A stretch of DNA of 64,000 bases, taken from the NCBI RefSeq assembly GCF_014905175.1, contig NC_057790.1, forward strand, positions 27,244,469 through 27,308,468. Reading direction: 5' to 3'. The position numbers and the translations under genes are program-made. Position 1 is the stretch's first letter. The number at the start of each line of letters is the position of its first letter. Shown here in pieces: positions 23,319 through 34,929 of the stretch. Source of the stretch: Aphidius gifuensis (Eukaryota > Arthropoda > Insecta > Hymenoptera > Braconidae). Under the pieces are notes generated by a model. The model did not search any database, was not told the origin of the DNA, and saw nothing but the letters and a program-made list of their open reading frames with translations.

Positions 23319-25170
23319 TCAACTTTTAGTTGGCTTATTAGAAAATTGAACAACAACAGGTTTGCCAAAGAGCTCATATCCATTGGTCTCATTGAGGGCA
23401 AGTTGTGCTTGTTCTACATTTTGAAAAGTTATAAATGCCTGTCCTTTCATTCGACCCTCTTGCATCAGTCGTACATCATATCTTTAAAAGGTAAAAACAA
23501 AAACATACAACTGTCATTATACCAGTATAATATTTCAAGATAATAAAACTAAATAAAAACTCACTGTGATTGCGAATTTTCCAAGTCTGATTTGACATAT
23601 CTTTTGTAAATATAATGTAAATCATCAATTTGTACTTTTTTGTCTAAATTTTTTATGTACAAACGACAAGATGGCACTCCTGGATGATAATTTTCAAATA
23701 CTTTGAATTGTTTTTGTTCTGAAACAATGAAAACTAAGTTGAAACAAAAAGTTAAGTTGAAATTTAATTGCTTAATTACCATACAACATACCATTTGGTG
23801 ATAAACGTTTTGCAGCTAGTTCTTTTGAAGAAATATATTCTTGTGATTTTTCTGATGAATCTGTTGGCTCTTCTTGTGATTTATCATGCTTATCAATTAT
23901 TGGATACATCAAGCCAAAACCACCACCATCTTCTGGTGCAATGATTTTATTTGAATTTAATATATTTTGTTCATCAATTGATTTTAATTCAATTTTTAAA
24001 TTTTTTGGCTCTTCGCGACATACTGGTTCAAATATTTCCTCTGGTCTCATTGGTTTTTGTACAGATGTTGATGTTGTTTTTAATTTTTTTGATGAATTAA
24101 CTATATTTGATAATTTTAAACGTTTTTTTGATTGTGATATTTTACGTTTTTTTGGAATAATATCTATTTTTTGAATTTTTTCATCTTCATCAGTTTCAAT
24201 TTCTGATTCTTCTTCATCATCTTCTTCTTCTCCTTGTTGTTCAACAACATCACCAAAATTGTTTATTAATTCTTGAAAAAAGAATAAAATATAAATTTTC
24301 ATATAAAATATATTTTAATAATGATAAATAATATAATTATAAAAACCTGTAGAGTGTTGATGCTCATTAACAATTTGACCAAATATATTTTGATATTTTT
24401 CTACATCATAAACTTGTCTGAGAGTTGGAAACTCATCATCAAGTTCTTCAAATGGTGGTGGAAGATTCATTCTATTCATCAAATGTAAAACCTGGTTGAT
24501 ATTAACAACAACAACAATGATAATGAAATAAATTAAATAAAATGTTTTTTTTTTTAAATGGTTAAATTAATTTGTTATTTATATATTTTTTTGAATAAAC
24601 AAACCTGAGTATAAAATGCTGGTTCTTTGATGAGTTGAATAGCTATTCTCAAAAGGGTGTTTCTTGTTGGTGATGGATATTTGTATGAAATATTTGGTGG
24701 TGGTGGTTGAGCAAATGTATAATTGGTTGTCCAACTATTTAATTTTTTAATAAAAGCTTGAAAATGTTCTGTATTAACAGTATCCTTTTTTTTCTTATCA
24801 TTAGTCATTTCATCATTAATATTGACATTGTCAAAGTCTTTAGATTCATTGTCAATTGTTTTTTTGGCAAAATCAATTTTTAAATAATGTCCTTTAACAA
24901 CAAGTTGATGTAATTGTAAAAAAGCTTTTGTTGCTATTTCATTTGATGCAAATTTAACAAGTGTCCTTGTATATTTATTTGATTTTCTAAATGTTTTCGT
25001 CTCAGTTGCTCCATATTTTTTAAATAATTCATCTCTTTTTTCATCAGTCAAATTTGGAGGCAAATGAAGAACACAAAGTGTATCAGATTCCTTAAATAAT
25101 AATAATATAAATAATTATAAACAATACTTGTAATTATTAATAAAAAACTTACATTCATCAACGAGGTCAT
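23319..25170 (-). CDS. RNPC3: RNPC3, U11/U12 di-snRNP 65K RNA-binding protein
   Basis: Exons 25153..25170, 24605..25090, 24347..24491, 23792..24271, 23565..23718 and 23319..23481 give 481 aa. RRM1 (about 8-82) has RNP2 LCVLHLP and RNP1 YTRTLVKF, then LHQLVVKGHYLKIDFAKK as in RNPC3. An acidic middle follows. RRM2 (about 393-470) has CRLYIKNLDKK, RLMQEGRMKGQAFITF and NGYELFGKPVVVQFS, very typical of the family, preceded by the conserved ENYHPG. It is a structural protein of the minor spliceosome, bridging the U11 and U12 snRNPs; RRM2 binds the U12 3' stem-loop. For the exon 4 donor I chose GTATGT at 23791; another GT 12 bp downstream keeps the frame and would add four residues. The first coding exon is only six codons. 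Confidence 0.92.
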
Positions 25171-26418
25171 TATTTATTTATTTTTTTTTTTGATCCAATT
25201 TCAATATAAAAATAATCACTAAATTAAACAAGTATTATATTTTACATAGGTATTGTTATTATTAAGTATGTTTACAAAAAATAAAAAACAAGGTTATAAA
25301 AAATGTCAAAATGTCAATTGTCATTGAAAAAAATAACAGAGAGAGAGAGAGAAAAGGGAGAGAAAGAGACAAAGAGAGAGAGAGAGAGTTGGAGAGAGTT
25401 ACAAAAAAAGTCACAGATAGAGCCAATTGTGTTTTCTTGAAAATCAATGATGGCGTAACGACGATAATTCCAACAATAACAAAAACAAAAACAATATAAT
25501 AATAATAGTACCAAAAATAGTAGTAATAGATAAATAGTAATAATAATAATAGACAAGTGTATTACTCCGCCGTTGTCCCTGGCAACAATTTGTATTGGTT
25601 GATCTACTGGGACTGTGTGGCACTACTTTTGTGTCTCTCGTTTGTGTGGTAAAATTGAGAAAGGTAAATTTAGTCAGGTGAATATATAGCAAAAAAAATT
25701 AAATTAAAAAAATTAAAAAATAAGGTGTGCGCAACCGGGCTAAATCAAAATACATGTAATATCATTCAGTTTCTTTCGTTGCTGATAAATCCCATCTAAA
25801 AATATTAGGCGGGATTGCCGGCAACATCCAAAATATATTTTTAACGTGTACATATGACTGACACATATATATACCTACCCATAAAAGTACCAAGTTTTTT
25901 TTTTGATAAAAATTAAAATTATTAAACTGCATTTCATCAAAAAAAAAAAAAAAAATTAAATTAATATTAATTAAAAGTATAAAATAGAAGAAAAAAAAAA
26001 AAAAAAAAGACAAAACAATTGTCATTGATATATTTTGCGTCCATTTTATACAAAAATAAAATCAACCTTCTTTTATTATTATTTTTTTTTCATTAAAATG
26101 TATGCATACATACTAAAAGTCATATACATAAATTTTACTAGTTAATAAATTTATGTTATTTAGTAGATATACATATGTGTCAATTGAATTTGTCGGGTTT
26201 CTCTCTTTAAACATTGATTAGTCTCTTGTGTGTGCAACAAACAAGTCCCAAAGTATCACCACACCATGTACTTGTACTAGTTCTACATACATAATAAAAT
26301 TAAAAAAAAAAAAAAAAAAAATACATACCTATATACTAATCTGTTGCCAGGCAAGCCATTGTCATATACAAAGAAACAACATACCTTCATTAAATTGTTG
26401 AATCAAAATCAAATCAAC
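25171..26418. other. Intergenic between divergent RNPC3 and helicase A
   Basis: Contains a GA-rich run (25337-25400) and several poly-A tracts of 15 bases or more. It separates two genes transcribed away from each other. No coding sequence is seen. Confidence 0.55.
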
Positions 26419-28520
26419 ATGTAAGTATTTCATGAAAACATTGTTGAATTAATATATATTTACATAAATTATATATTTAATAAATTAAATAAATATATTT
26501 AAGGTATCATCGAGAACGAGATCCAGGTCACAGAGTTGGTAGTAGTGGTGGTCATCGAGTTGGTAGTAACAACAGTATTCACATGACAAATACCAGTAAT
26601 AGTAGTAATAGAGGTGGTCATCATTATTATGAAAAACATCATGAACAAATGTCAAGAGGTAGTAGTAGTAGTAACAGCAGAGGAAGTAGATTTTCTGGTG
26701 GATATCGTGGTAAACAACCATCTACTGGTGGTGGTAATAGTGGTGGTGGTGATGTCAACAACAGTTCAACTAAAAAACCCAGCTGGGATACAAGATTATT
26801 GGAGCCAATTAAAAAAAATTTTTACGTTGAACATCCATCAATAAAAAAAAGATTACCAGAAGAAGTTGATAAATATCGTGAATTACATGAAATAACAGTT
26901 AAAGGTGATAATGTACCATATCCAATTCAACATTTTGAAGAAGGCAACTTTCCAGATTATGTTATGAAAGGATTGAAAAAACAAGGTTTCTCTGAGCCAA
27001 CAGCAATTCAAGCACAAGGTTGGCCAATTGCACTTAGTGGAAAAGATTTAGTTGCTATTGCACAAACTGGATCTGGTAAAACACTTGGATATGTATTACC
27101 AGCAATTGTACATATTATTAATCAACCAAAATCAATAGTCAATGATAATAATAATAGTAGTAGCAGTAGTAATAATAAAAAAGGTCCAATTGCATTGATA
27201 CTTGCACCAACACGTGAATTGGCACAACAAATACAAGAAGTTGCAAATTGTTTTGGTGAAAGTGCTTCAGTACGTAATACATGTATATTTGGTGGTGCAC
27301 CAAAAGGACCACAAGCACAAGATCTTGAACGAGGTGTTGATATATGTATTGCAACACCTGGACGTCTTATTGATTTTCTTGATAAAGGTATGACAAATTT
27401 ACGTAGATGTACATATTTAGTACTTGATGAAGCTGATCGTATGTTGGACATGGGTTTTGAGCCACAAATACGTAAAATAATACAACAAATACGTCCAGAT
27501 CGTCAAATTCTCATGTGGTCAGCAACATGGCCAAAAGAAGTTAGAAATCTTGCTGAAGATTTTTTATCAACTTATACACAACTAAATATTGGCTCATTGG
27601 CATTATCAGCAAATCATAATATATTACAAATTGTTGATGTTTGTCAAGAATTTGAAAAAGATTTTAAGCTACAACGTTTATTACAAGAAATTGGTACTGA
27701 AAAAGAAAATAAAACAATAATATTTGTTGAAACAAAACGTAAAGTTGATGATATTACTAAAAATATTAGAAGAGATGGATGGCAAGCATTGAGTATACAT
27801 GGTGATAAAAATCAACAAGAAAGAGATCATGTATTACAAGAATTTAGAAGTGGTAGAACAACAATTCTTGTTGCTACTGATGTTGCTGCACGTGGTTTAG
27901 ATGTTGAAGATGTTAAGTATGTTATTAATTTTGATTATCCATCATCATCAGAGGATTACATACATAGAATTGGTAGAACTGGACGTAGAAGACAAAAAGG
28001 TACTGCATATGCATTTTTTACAACTCAAAATATGAAACATGCTGGTGATCTTATTGCTGTGTTACGTGAAGCTGGTCAAAAAATTAATCCAAAACTCAAT
28101 GAAATGGCTGAACTTGCTAATTCATCAAATTTCAATGGAAAAGGAACAAAAAGATTTATTTCATCAGGTGGTAATTCTGAAAGAGGTGCTAAACGTTTTA
28201 ATAGTGGCAATAATGACACAAGAGGTAGTTATAATTCATCAAGAGGACGTGGTGGTGGTTCAAGTCATGGCTCTGTTAATGGAGCATCATATCACAGCTC
28301 ATATCAATCTTATCCAACTTCAAATTACAATGATTACACTAAAAAATCAAGTATCGATCAACACTCATCAGGATATTCTTATGGCCAAAAAAGTTATCCA
28401 CCAAATACATCATCATCGTCATCATCAGTTGGCCATGGATATGGTGAAGTTGGTGGAGCTGAAGGGGGTGGAGGAAATTATTATTATCCAAATCACAATC
28501 AATATCGTGGAGAATATTGA
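26419..28520 (+). CDS. DEAD-box RNA helicase, DDX5/DDX17 (p68/Rm62) type, copy A
   Basis: Exons 26419..26420 and 26504..28520 give 672 aa. The first intron splits the start codon AT|G. A Gly/Ser-rich N-tail is followed by the helicase core with the full motif set: Q motif (FSEPTAIQAQGWPIALSG), I AQTGSGKT (about 187), Ia PTRELAQQ, Ib TPGRLIDF, II DEAD (about 309), III SAT, IV IIFVETKRK, V TDVAARGLD, VI HRIGRTGR (about 488). The C-tail is Gly/Ser/Tyr-rich. These nuclear ATP-dependent helicases act in splicing, transcription and RNA silencing. Apart from the start-codon intron the reading frame has no intron, while its tandem neighbour B has four more. Long stretches are nearly identical to B at nucleotide level, for example around the DEAD motif, suggesting recent duplication or gene conversion. 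Confidence 0.93.
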
Positions 28521-29770
28521 TCAAAGACTTTTTGTTACCAAAGGACTGATTGTATTAATTAATAATAATCATAATGTAAAAAAAAAAAAAAAAACAAGAA
28601 AAATAATAACAAAAACCAAAGTTATTAAGATACTTAATTGATAATATAAAATATTAAGTGCTGACAATTATTTATATATTAAAATATATACATCAACAAT
28701 CACATTATTGTCATCATCGAAAAATTCAGCTATTATTATTAATTAACTAAAAAAATATATATCTTTAATTGAAAAGTCAATTTCATTATTAAATAATATA
28801 AAACAAGGCAGCTCTAAATGCCCTTTTGTAACAACGATTAAATTAATATTATTATTATTATTATTATCAACAATACACAATTATTATTTATTATTATTAT
28901 TATAAATCTACAGGTAGAACTTTAGATAAATTATATGTTAATATATATTTTCAGCAATATTCCAATGATTAATGGAATTTATTATTATTTTTTGTTTCTT
29001 TTTTTCTAGAAATAGCATAGAATAAAGTCTGTGATTCTATATAAAATTAGAATTGTTTAGTCAATAGATTTTATTTAAATCATTATATTAAATAATATAT
29101 CTAAAATTTAAAAAAAAAAAAAAAAAAACAAGATTGACTATTATTGCTATTATTATTTATTTACCAATGGTAAGTAAAAATTAAAAAAAAAACGAAAAAT
29201 TAAAAAATTAATAAAAGTTGTGTTTAATATAGAAAAATTTGATTTATTATTTATTCAACTTTTTTTCAATATATAATAATACATTTTTAATATGATTTCA
29301 AAAATAAAAAAAATTCATTGACCTCACATCGACACACGCACACACACTCATCAACAGAGGTAATTGGCGAATTATTGTAATTTTTTTTTTCATAATTTCT
29401 AATTAGAAAAAATAAATTTAATCACTGGAATTTAGTTAAATGATTGTTTGACAATTATTTCAAGTTTTGTCTAGGTCAATTTATAAGAAAAAAAATACAA
29501 TTAATCACAAGTGAGGACTATTTTTTGTAGCCAAGTCTCCGCCATCATCATATTGATGTTTTTTTTTTTTTTTGACATCAACGGAGAGAGAGCGAAGGAA
29601 GGATAACACCGTCGTACTCCACTGCTTATAATCTCTCTTCTGTCATTTAAATCAATTTAAATACTCTCTAAAAATACATGTATTTCTCTGTTTGACATTT
29701 AAAATATCAATACAATAATATTATCATTATTATCTAGAAAAAAATCAAAACAATAACATCAAACAGAAAC
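28521..29770. other. Intergenic between the two helicase copies
   Basis: 3' flank of copy A and promoter side of copy B. AT-rich, with GAGAGAGAG at 29584-29593 and CACACACAC near 29337. No coding sequence is seen. Confidence 0.55.
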
Positions 29771-32700
29771 ATGTAAGTTTACCAAATTAATTTTTTATTA
29801 ATTTGTTTTTTTATTTATATAAATCCAGCTAACGCCATATTGTTGTTGTTTTTTTTTTTTATTTTTTCCAATAATGAATAGTGTTATTATTAATATACCT
29901 ATTCAACAATAGTAATGATAATAATGTCCAATTGCACTAGGTCATTCCGTGATCGTGATAGAAATGATAGACGTGGAGGTGGTGGTGGTGGTGGACAACG
30001 TTTTGGTGGTGGTGGTGGACGTGATTCAGGAAATTCATTCGGTGGTAACAACTCCTACAAGAATAATAATAACAATAACAATAATAGTAATCAACAACAA
30101 CCAGGTGATCGTCTTCGTAAACCTCGCTGGGACAGTGAAAGTCTTATGCCATTTAAAAAAAATTTTTATACACCACATCCAAATGTAGTATCACGTAATC
30201 CTCAAACTTATCAACTGGCAAAAGAAATAACATTAAAAGGTTCATCAATACCATCGGCAAATTTGCATTTCGAGGAATCAGGTTTCCCTGATTATGTTGT
30301 GACTGAATTACGTCGTCAACGATTTCACGAACCAACGTCAATTCAAGCACAAGGTTGGCCAATTGCATTGTCAGGGAGAGACATGGTTGGTATTGCACAA
30401 ACTGGATCTGGTAAAACACTAGCTTATATATTACCAGCAATAATACATATTAATCATCAGCCACGTTTAAATCGTGGTGATGGACCAATTGCACTTGTAC
30501 TAGCACCAACACGTGAATTGGCACAACAAATACAACAAGTTGCTGCTGATTTTGGTGTTGCATCACAAGTTAGAAATACATGTATATTTGGTGGTGCTCC
30601 AAAAGGACCACAAGCACGTGATCTTGAAAGAGGAGTTGAAATATGTATTGCCACACCTGGACGTCTTATTGATTTTCTTGAACGTGGTACAACAAATTTA
30701 CGTAGATGTACATATTTGGTACTTGATGAAGCTGATCGTATGTTGGACATGGGTTTTGAGCCACAAATAAGAAAAATTGTCGAACAAACAAGACCAGATA
30801 GACAAGTACTAATGTGGTCAGCAACATGGCCAAAAGAAGTTAGAAATCTTGCTGAAGAATTTTTAACAAATTACATACAAATAAATATTGGATCACTTCA
30901 GTTGGCTGCTAATCATAATATACTACAAATTGTTGATGTTTGTGAAGAGCATGAAAAAGAGGAAAAATTAATGAAACTGCTTGAAGAAATATCAAATGAA
31001 CCAGAAAAAAAAACAATAATATTTGTTGAAACAAAACGTAAAGTTGATGATATAACACGTGCAATAAATAGATATGGATGGAAAGCCATTGGAATACATG
31101 GTGATAAAAGCCAACAAGAAAGAGATCATGTTCTTAATCGTAGGTTTTTTTTTTCTCTCAATTTTAATATTATCCTTATAATTTTTTATTTTATTTATTT
31201 TTATTTTTTACAGAATTTCGTAATTCACGATCAGAAATTTTAGTTGCTACTGATGTTGCAGCTCGTGGTCTTGGTAAGGATTCAGCATATTTAATTAATT
31301 GATTAAAAAATATATATTCCGAATAATATGTAAGGGTCAGGCTGCGATGGTTATTTATATTTTTTATATATAGTTATTTATATTTAAATGTGGCAACGGA
31401 CGAAAAGCATGTAGCCAGACTGATTAATTTATTTATTTAATAATTTTATTTTTATCTTTTTTTATTAATTATATATAATATTTATTTATTTATTTATCAT
31501 TTAAAAATAAAAGAGAGAGGTTTTCAGGTAAACAATACATACAATTACAGATAAATAAAAATTTAGTCTTGTCAGTCTGGCATAGTAACGTGCAGTTCTA
31601 TATTTTTTCAGAGGCACATGCGATGGAGTTTAATTCGTAAGAACTCTAGAAGAGCTTACTTTGGATTTTTAATAATATTTAAAATTGAAATTGGTGGTCA
31701 CTAGATCCACTCAACAATAAACAACAACAACAACAATAACAACAACAAGCTTTGTTGTTATTATAGGTGTACAAACACCTATTAACAAATTAATTAAATT
31801 AATAAATAATTTAACGCTGTGCCTCAATATCAAGCCGTGCCACACAAAAAAAAAAAGCCAATTAAAACACACACTCTCGTTCTGTACGAAGTATTTCAAA
31901 GTATGGAAATTATACACATTGTGTTAGGGGATCAACATCGTCATCGTCGTCGTCATCGTCATCATCTTGGCAATGTTTATGAAATAATTGACGACAAAAT
32001 TATTTTTCAAATTAATTAATGTGTTTTTTTTTTTTTAAAAAAGTCGTCAATTGTTTATTGTTCATGACATTCCAATGAGAGTTGATGTTTAATGTTATTA
32101 TTACTACTACTGTTGAGGGATCAAAGGATCAAAAATAAGTTGGCTAATTGGAATGTACTACTGTGATAAATAATTTTGTTGTAAGTCCAGCTTATGGTCC
32201 ATACTTTGGCAACTTTGGTGCAGGAGACAAGGGTGTGAATATTCATTGAGTCAAATGTAATCATGAACTCGCTCCAGATTATTACACTCTGGCGAGACTT
32301 CAATGAAAACCATCAGAGCACTGATTCCTCTGCATTTCAAAAAATAATATATTAATTAAAATAATAACTTGATAGAAAATATAAAAATCAATTAAATATT
32401 ATTCCAGCATTTAACAGGTAATTCAATACTTTTTTAATCCTTGTGGTTCACTTGAATTGTATATTTTATTTTTAATTTAATATGCTTTATTGAAAAAAAT
32501 ATATTTTGCTTTGTTATTCAAATGACACCACAAAAAAAAAAAAATAAATAAAAAATAAAAAAAAAGTAAAAATTCAACAAAACAAAAACAAATTTAAATG
32601 AGAAAAAAAAAAAAAAAGATAAAATAACTTTAGCAGAAATTAATGATAAAAATATTACAATTTTTTAAATTCAGATGTGGAAGATGTCAAGTTTGTGATA

Positions 32701-33398
32701 AATCTTGATTATCCATCAAACTCAGAAGACTATGTCCATCGTATTGGCAGAACTGGTCGTTCACAACGTCTTGGTACAGCTTATGCATTTTTTACACCAG
32801 CTAATGCACACAAAGCTAATGACTTGATACAAGTCTTGGAGGAAGCAAAACAAGTTGTTAATCCAAAACTTTATGAGCTGGCAAAAAATAAAAGTAAAAA
32901 AGTTTTATTCTATTTTATTTTTAAAAATTAATAAAATCAATTAATTATATTATATTTAATTGTCAACAGGAGGTCGTTTTAATCCAAGAAATGGAGCCAG
33001 TAATGGTGGTAATGGTGGTTCACGAAATTACAACAATGGACGTGGTGGTGCTGGTAATTCTCGTGGTGGTTTTCGAGGTAGATTTTCAAATGATCGTCCA
33101 CGATTTGATCGCAGTGGTGGTGGTGGTGGTGGTGGAGGAAGTGGTGGTGGTGATCGTTCTGGCAGATGGGGATCAAGCAATAATGGTAATAGTTTTATTT
33201 ATAAAAATAAAAAAAACAATACAACAATTAATACCAATAACAATGATAATAATTGACTTTAAATTTAAATAAGCAGGAAGTAGCAGAGGAGGACATTCAG
33301 GTAAACCATATTTTCAAAACAATTATAATTCTGGAAATGGATCAGGCAGTAGCAACACTTATGGATCATCATATGGATCCCAACGAAATGGCTATTGA
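29771..33398 (+). CDS. Rm62: DEAD-box RNA helicase, DDX5/DDX17 (p68/Rm62) type, copy B
   Basis: Exons 29771..29772, 29941..31139, 31214..31273, 32675..32893, 32970..33185 and 33277..33398 give 605 aa (start MSFRDRDRNDRRGG). As in copy A, the first intron interrupts the start codon as AT|G. The motifs are complete: AQTGSGKT (about 154), PTRELAQQ, TPGRLIDF, DEAD (about 263), SAT, IIFVETKRK, TDVAARGLD, HRIGRTGR. The tails are RGG/Gly-rich (GGRFNPRNGAS; RGGFRGRF), typical RNA-binding disorder, ending GSQRNGY. The 1.4-kb intron after the motif V exon contains a 25-nt exon-like segment that would truncate the protein if included. Because this copy keeps the richer intron set, I take it as the parental-type locus. 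The symbol follows the Drosophila family name and is not proof of one-to-one orthology. Confidence 0.9.
31274..32674 (+). other. Long intron 3 of helicase copy B
   Basis: At 1,401 bp it is far longer than the gene's other introns (74-168 bp) and contains patches of lower AT content (31850-31975, 32180-32330). An exon-like 25-mer sits at 31612-31636. A TTTTCAG|GTAAAC sequence at 31527/31528 resembles a recursive splice site. I see no open frame of interest. Confidence 0.5.
31612..31636 (+). other. Candidate poison microexon in helicase copy B
   Basis: Preceded by a pyrimidine-rich TATTTTTTCAG and followed by GTAAGAAC, both strong splice signals. The 25 nt are not a multiple of three. Spliced between the exons ending at 31273 and starting at 32675, it shifts the frame and reaches a stop 10-15 codons into the next exon, before motif VI. 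It would therefore make a non-functional or NMD-targeted transcript. Confidence 0.4.
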
Positions 33399-34929
33399 CT
33401 GTAATATTAAGTAACAGAAAAAAAAATACTTATTATTATTTAAACAATATTATGGTAAGAAATATCATTATTACTATTATTTGTTTTTTTTTTTTTTTTT
33501 TTTCTTTTTTAGTTGTAAAAAAAAATATAAAAATATTATATATTTTGACATTACTAAAAAGTATTCATAGTAAATTATAAAATGATTTATTTAAAAATCA
33601 TTAAAATATATATTATTAAATTGGCTTTTATTTTATTGTTTTGTTATCTAACATTTTTTTAAAATTTTTAAACAATAATTATATTACAGTTATTATTCTC
33701 TAAAGTAAATATAAATAAATAGTAAAAAAAAGATAAAATAAAATAACTAAAGTCTACCCGAGAGACACTTTAATCTATAAGATAACTAGAATATTTAAAA
33801 TAAATAAATAAATATTAATTCTGTCTTCAGGCATTTATAATAATAAAATAAAATAATAAATAATAATAATAGCAAGATTATGTACTGTGTATATTTTTAT
33901 ATATTTATCCAATCCATCCAATAATTTTTATTTTCAACGAGACAACCAGGCCATTACGGTTCATTTAAAAAAGATAAGCTTTGAACTTTATGTATTAAAA
34001 AATATTTAACGACTTTTTTTCATTTGAAAATTGAGACACATCAATGTAATATTTCTATTGGATATAATTATTATCAAAACACATCGTATGACATGATTGC
34101 ATATTTGCAATATTTTAATTAGCAATTCATTGCGGTGATCATGTGACAGAATACAGATCAATATCACAATGTTAAATATTTTTTGTCTGTTAATTATTTT
34201 TCCCAATGATTATTATTTTTATTGTTATTAATTTACTCAATATTATCAGAGCAAGATTAATACTATAATTGTACTTCCTGCAATTTTGTTTTTCTTTATT
34301 TTTTATCAATATGTTATCATAATATTTAAATATTTAAGTTGTTAAATGGAAAAAAACTTGTGTTGACATGTTTTTCAAATAAAGTCGATAGCATTATTTT
34401 TTTCATTTGTTAAATAGTATGATTAGTCACATTCTCGATGATGTTTCTAGCAAATGAATAATTTTTTTTTTTTTTTACATACATATATGATCCGTGTGTG
34501 TCATATTAAATTATCAAGCAATATCATTTATCAACCACCACCACCCTGGCAATAAAAAACCACTGCCACACCTTTTGCCCGCCAATGAAATACAACATTG
34601 ACAACGTCATCGTCGTATGTTAGAAAAATGAAACCCAGGCAGAGCAAGAGGGAGAGACAATCACATTTTTTCGATAACAATAGCATAAGATAGAAAAGGA
34701 AAGAATGATGATAGTCGCAGTCGGCAGTCGGCAGTCGATATTGACTATTGTTATTATTATTAAAATGTATTTATTATAAAAAGAGAGTATGACGCCAGCT
34801 GACGTGCTCAGTTGCCGGGTTGATTTTAATTGATGCTGTAGTATTTGATAATAAGTCTCAGTTTGATATTAAAATTTAAAAAATATATTATATACTCTGT
34901 TTTAATAAATAAAAAATTATTTAATAATT
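33399..34929. other. Intergenic, helicase B 3' flank and Pect promoter
   Basis: AT-rich. From about 34600 base composition evens out: a GAGAGACAATC patch, a direct CAGTCGGCAGTCGGCAGTCG repeat at 34717-34736, and GCTCAGTTGCC (34807-34817), an initiator-like element about 120 bp before the Pect ATG. No coding sequence is seen. Confidence 0.5.

Noticed and set aside
27122..27451. 109-codon antisense frame inside helicase A (similar one at 30457-30750 in B)
   Set aside because: Present in both copies only because the sense DEAD core is conserved; it has no features of its own.
32180..32330. Possible snoRNA in the helicase B intron
   Set aside because: Box-like motifs (TGATG, CTGATT) are present, but no convincing terminal stem or spacing was found by eye.
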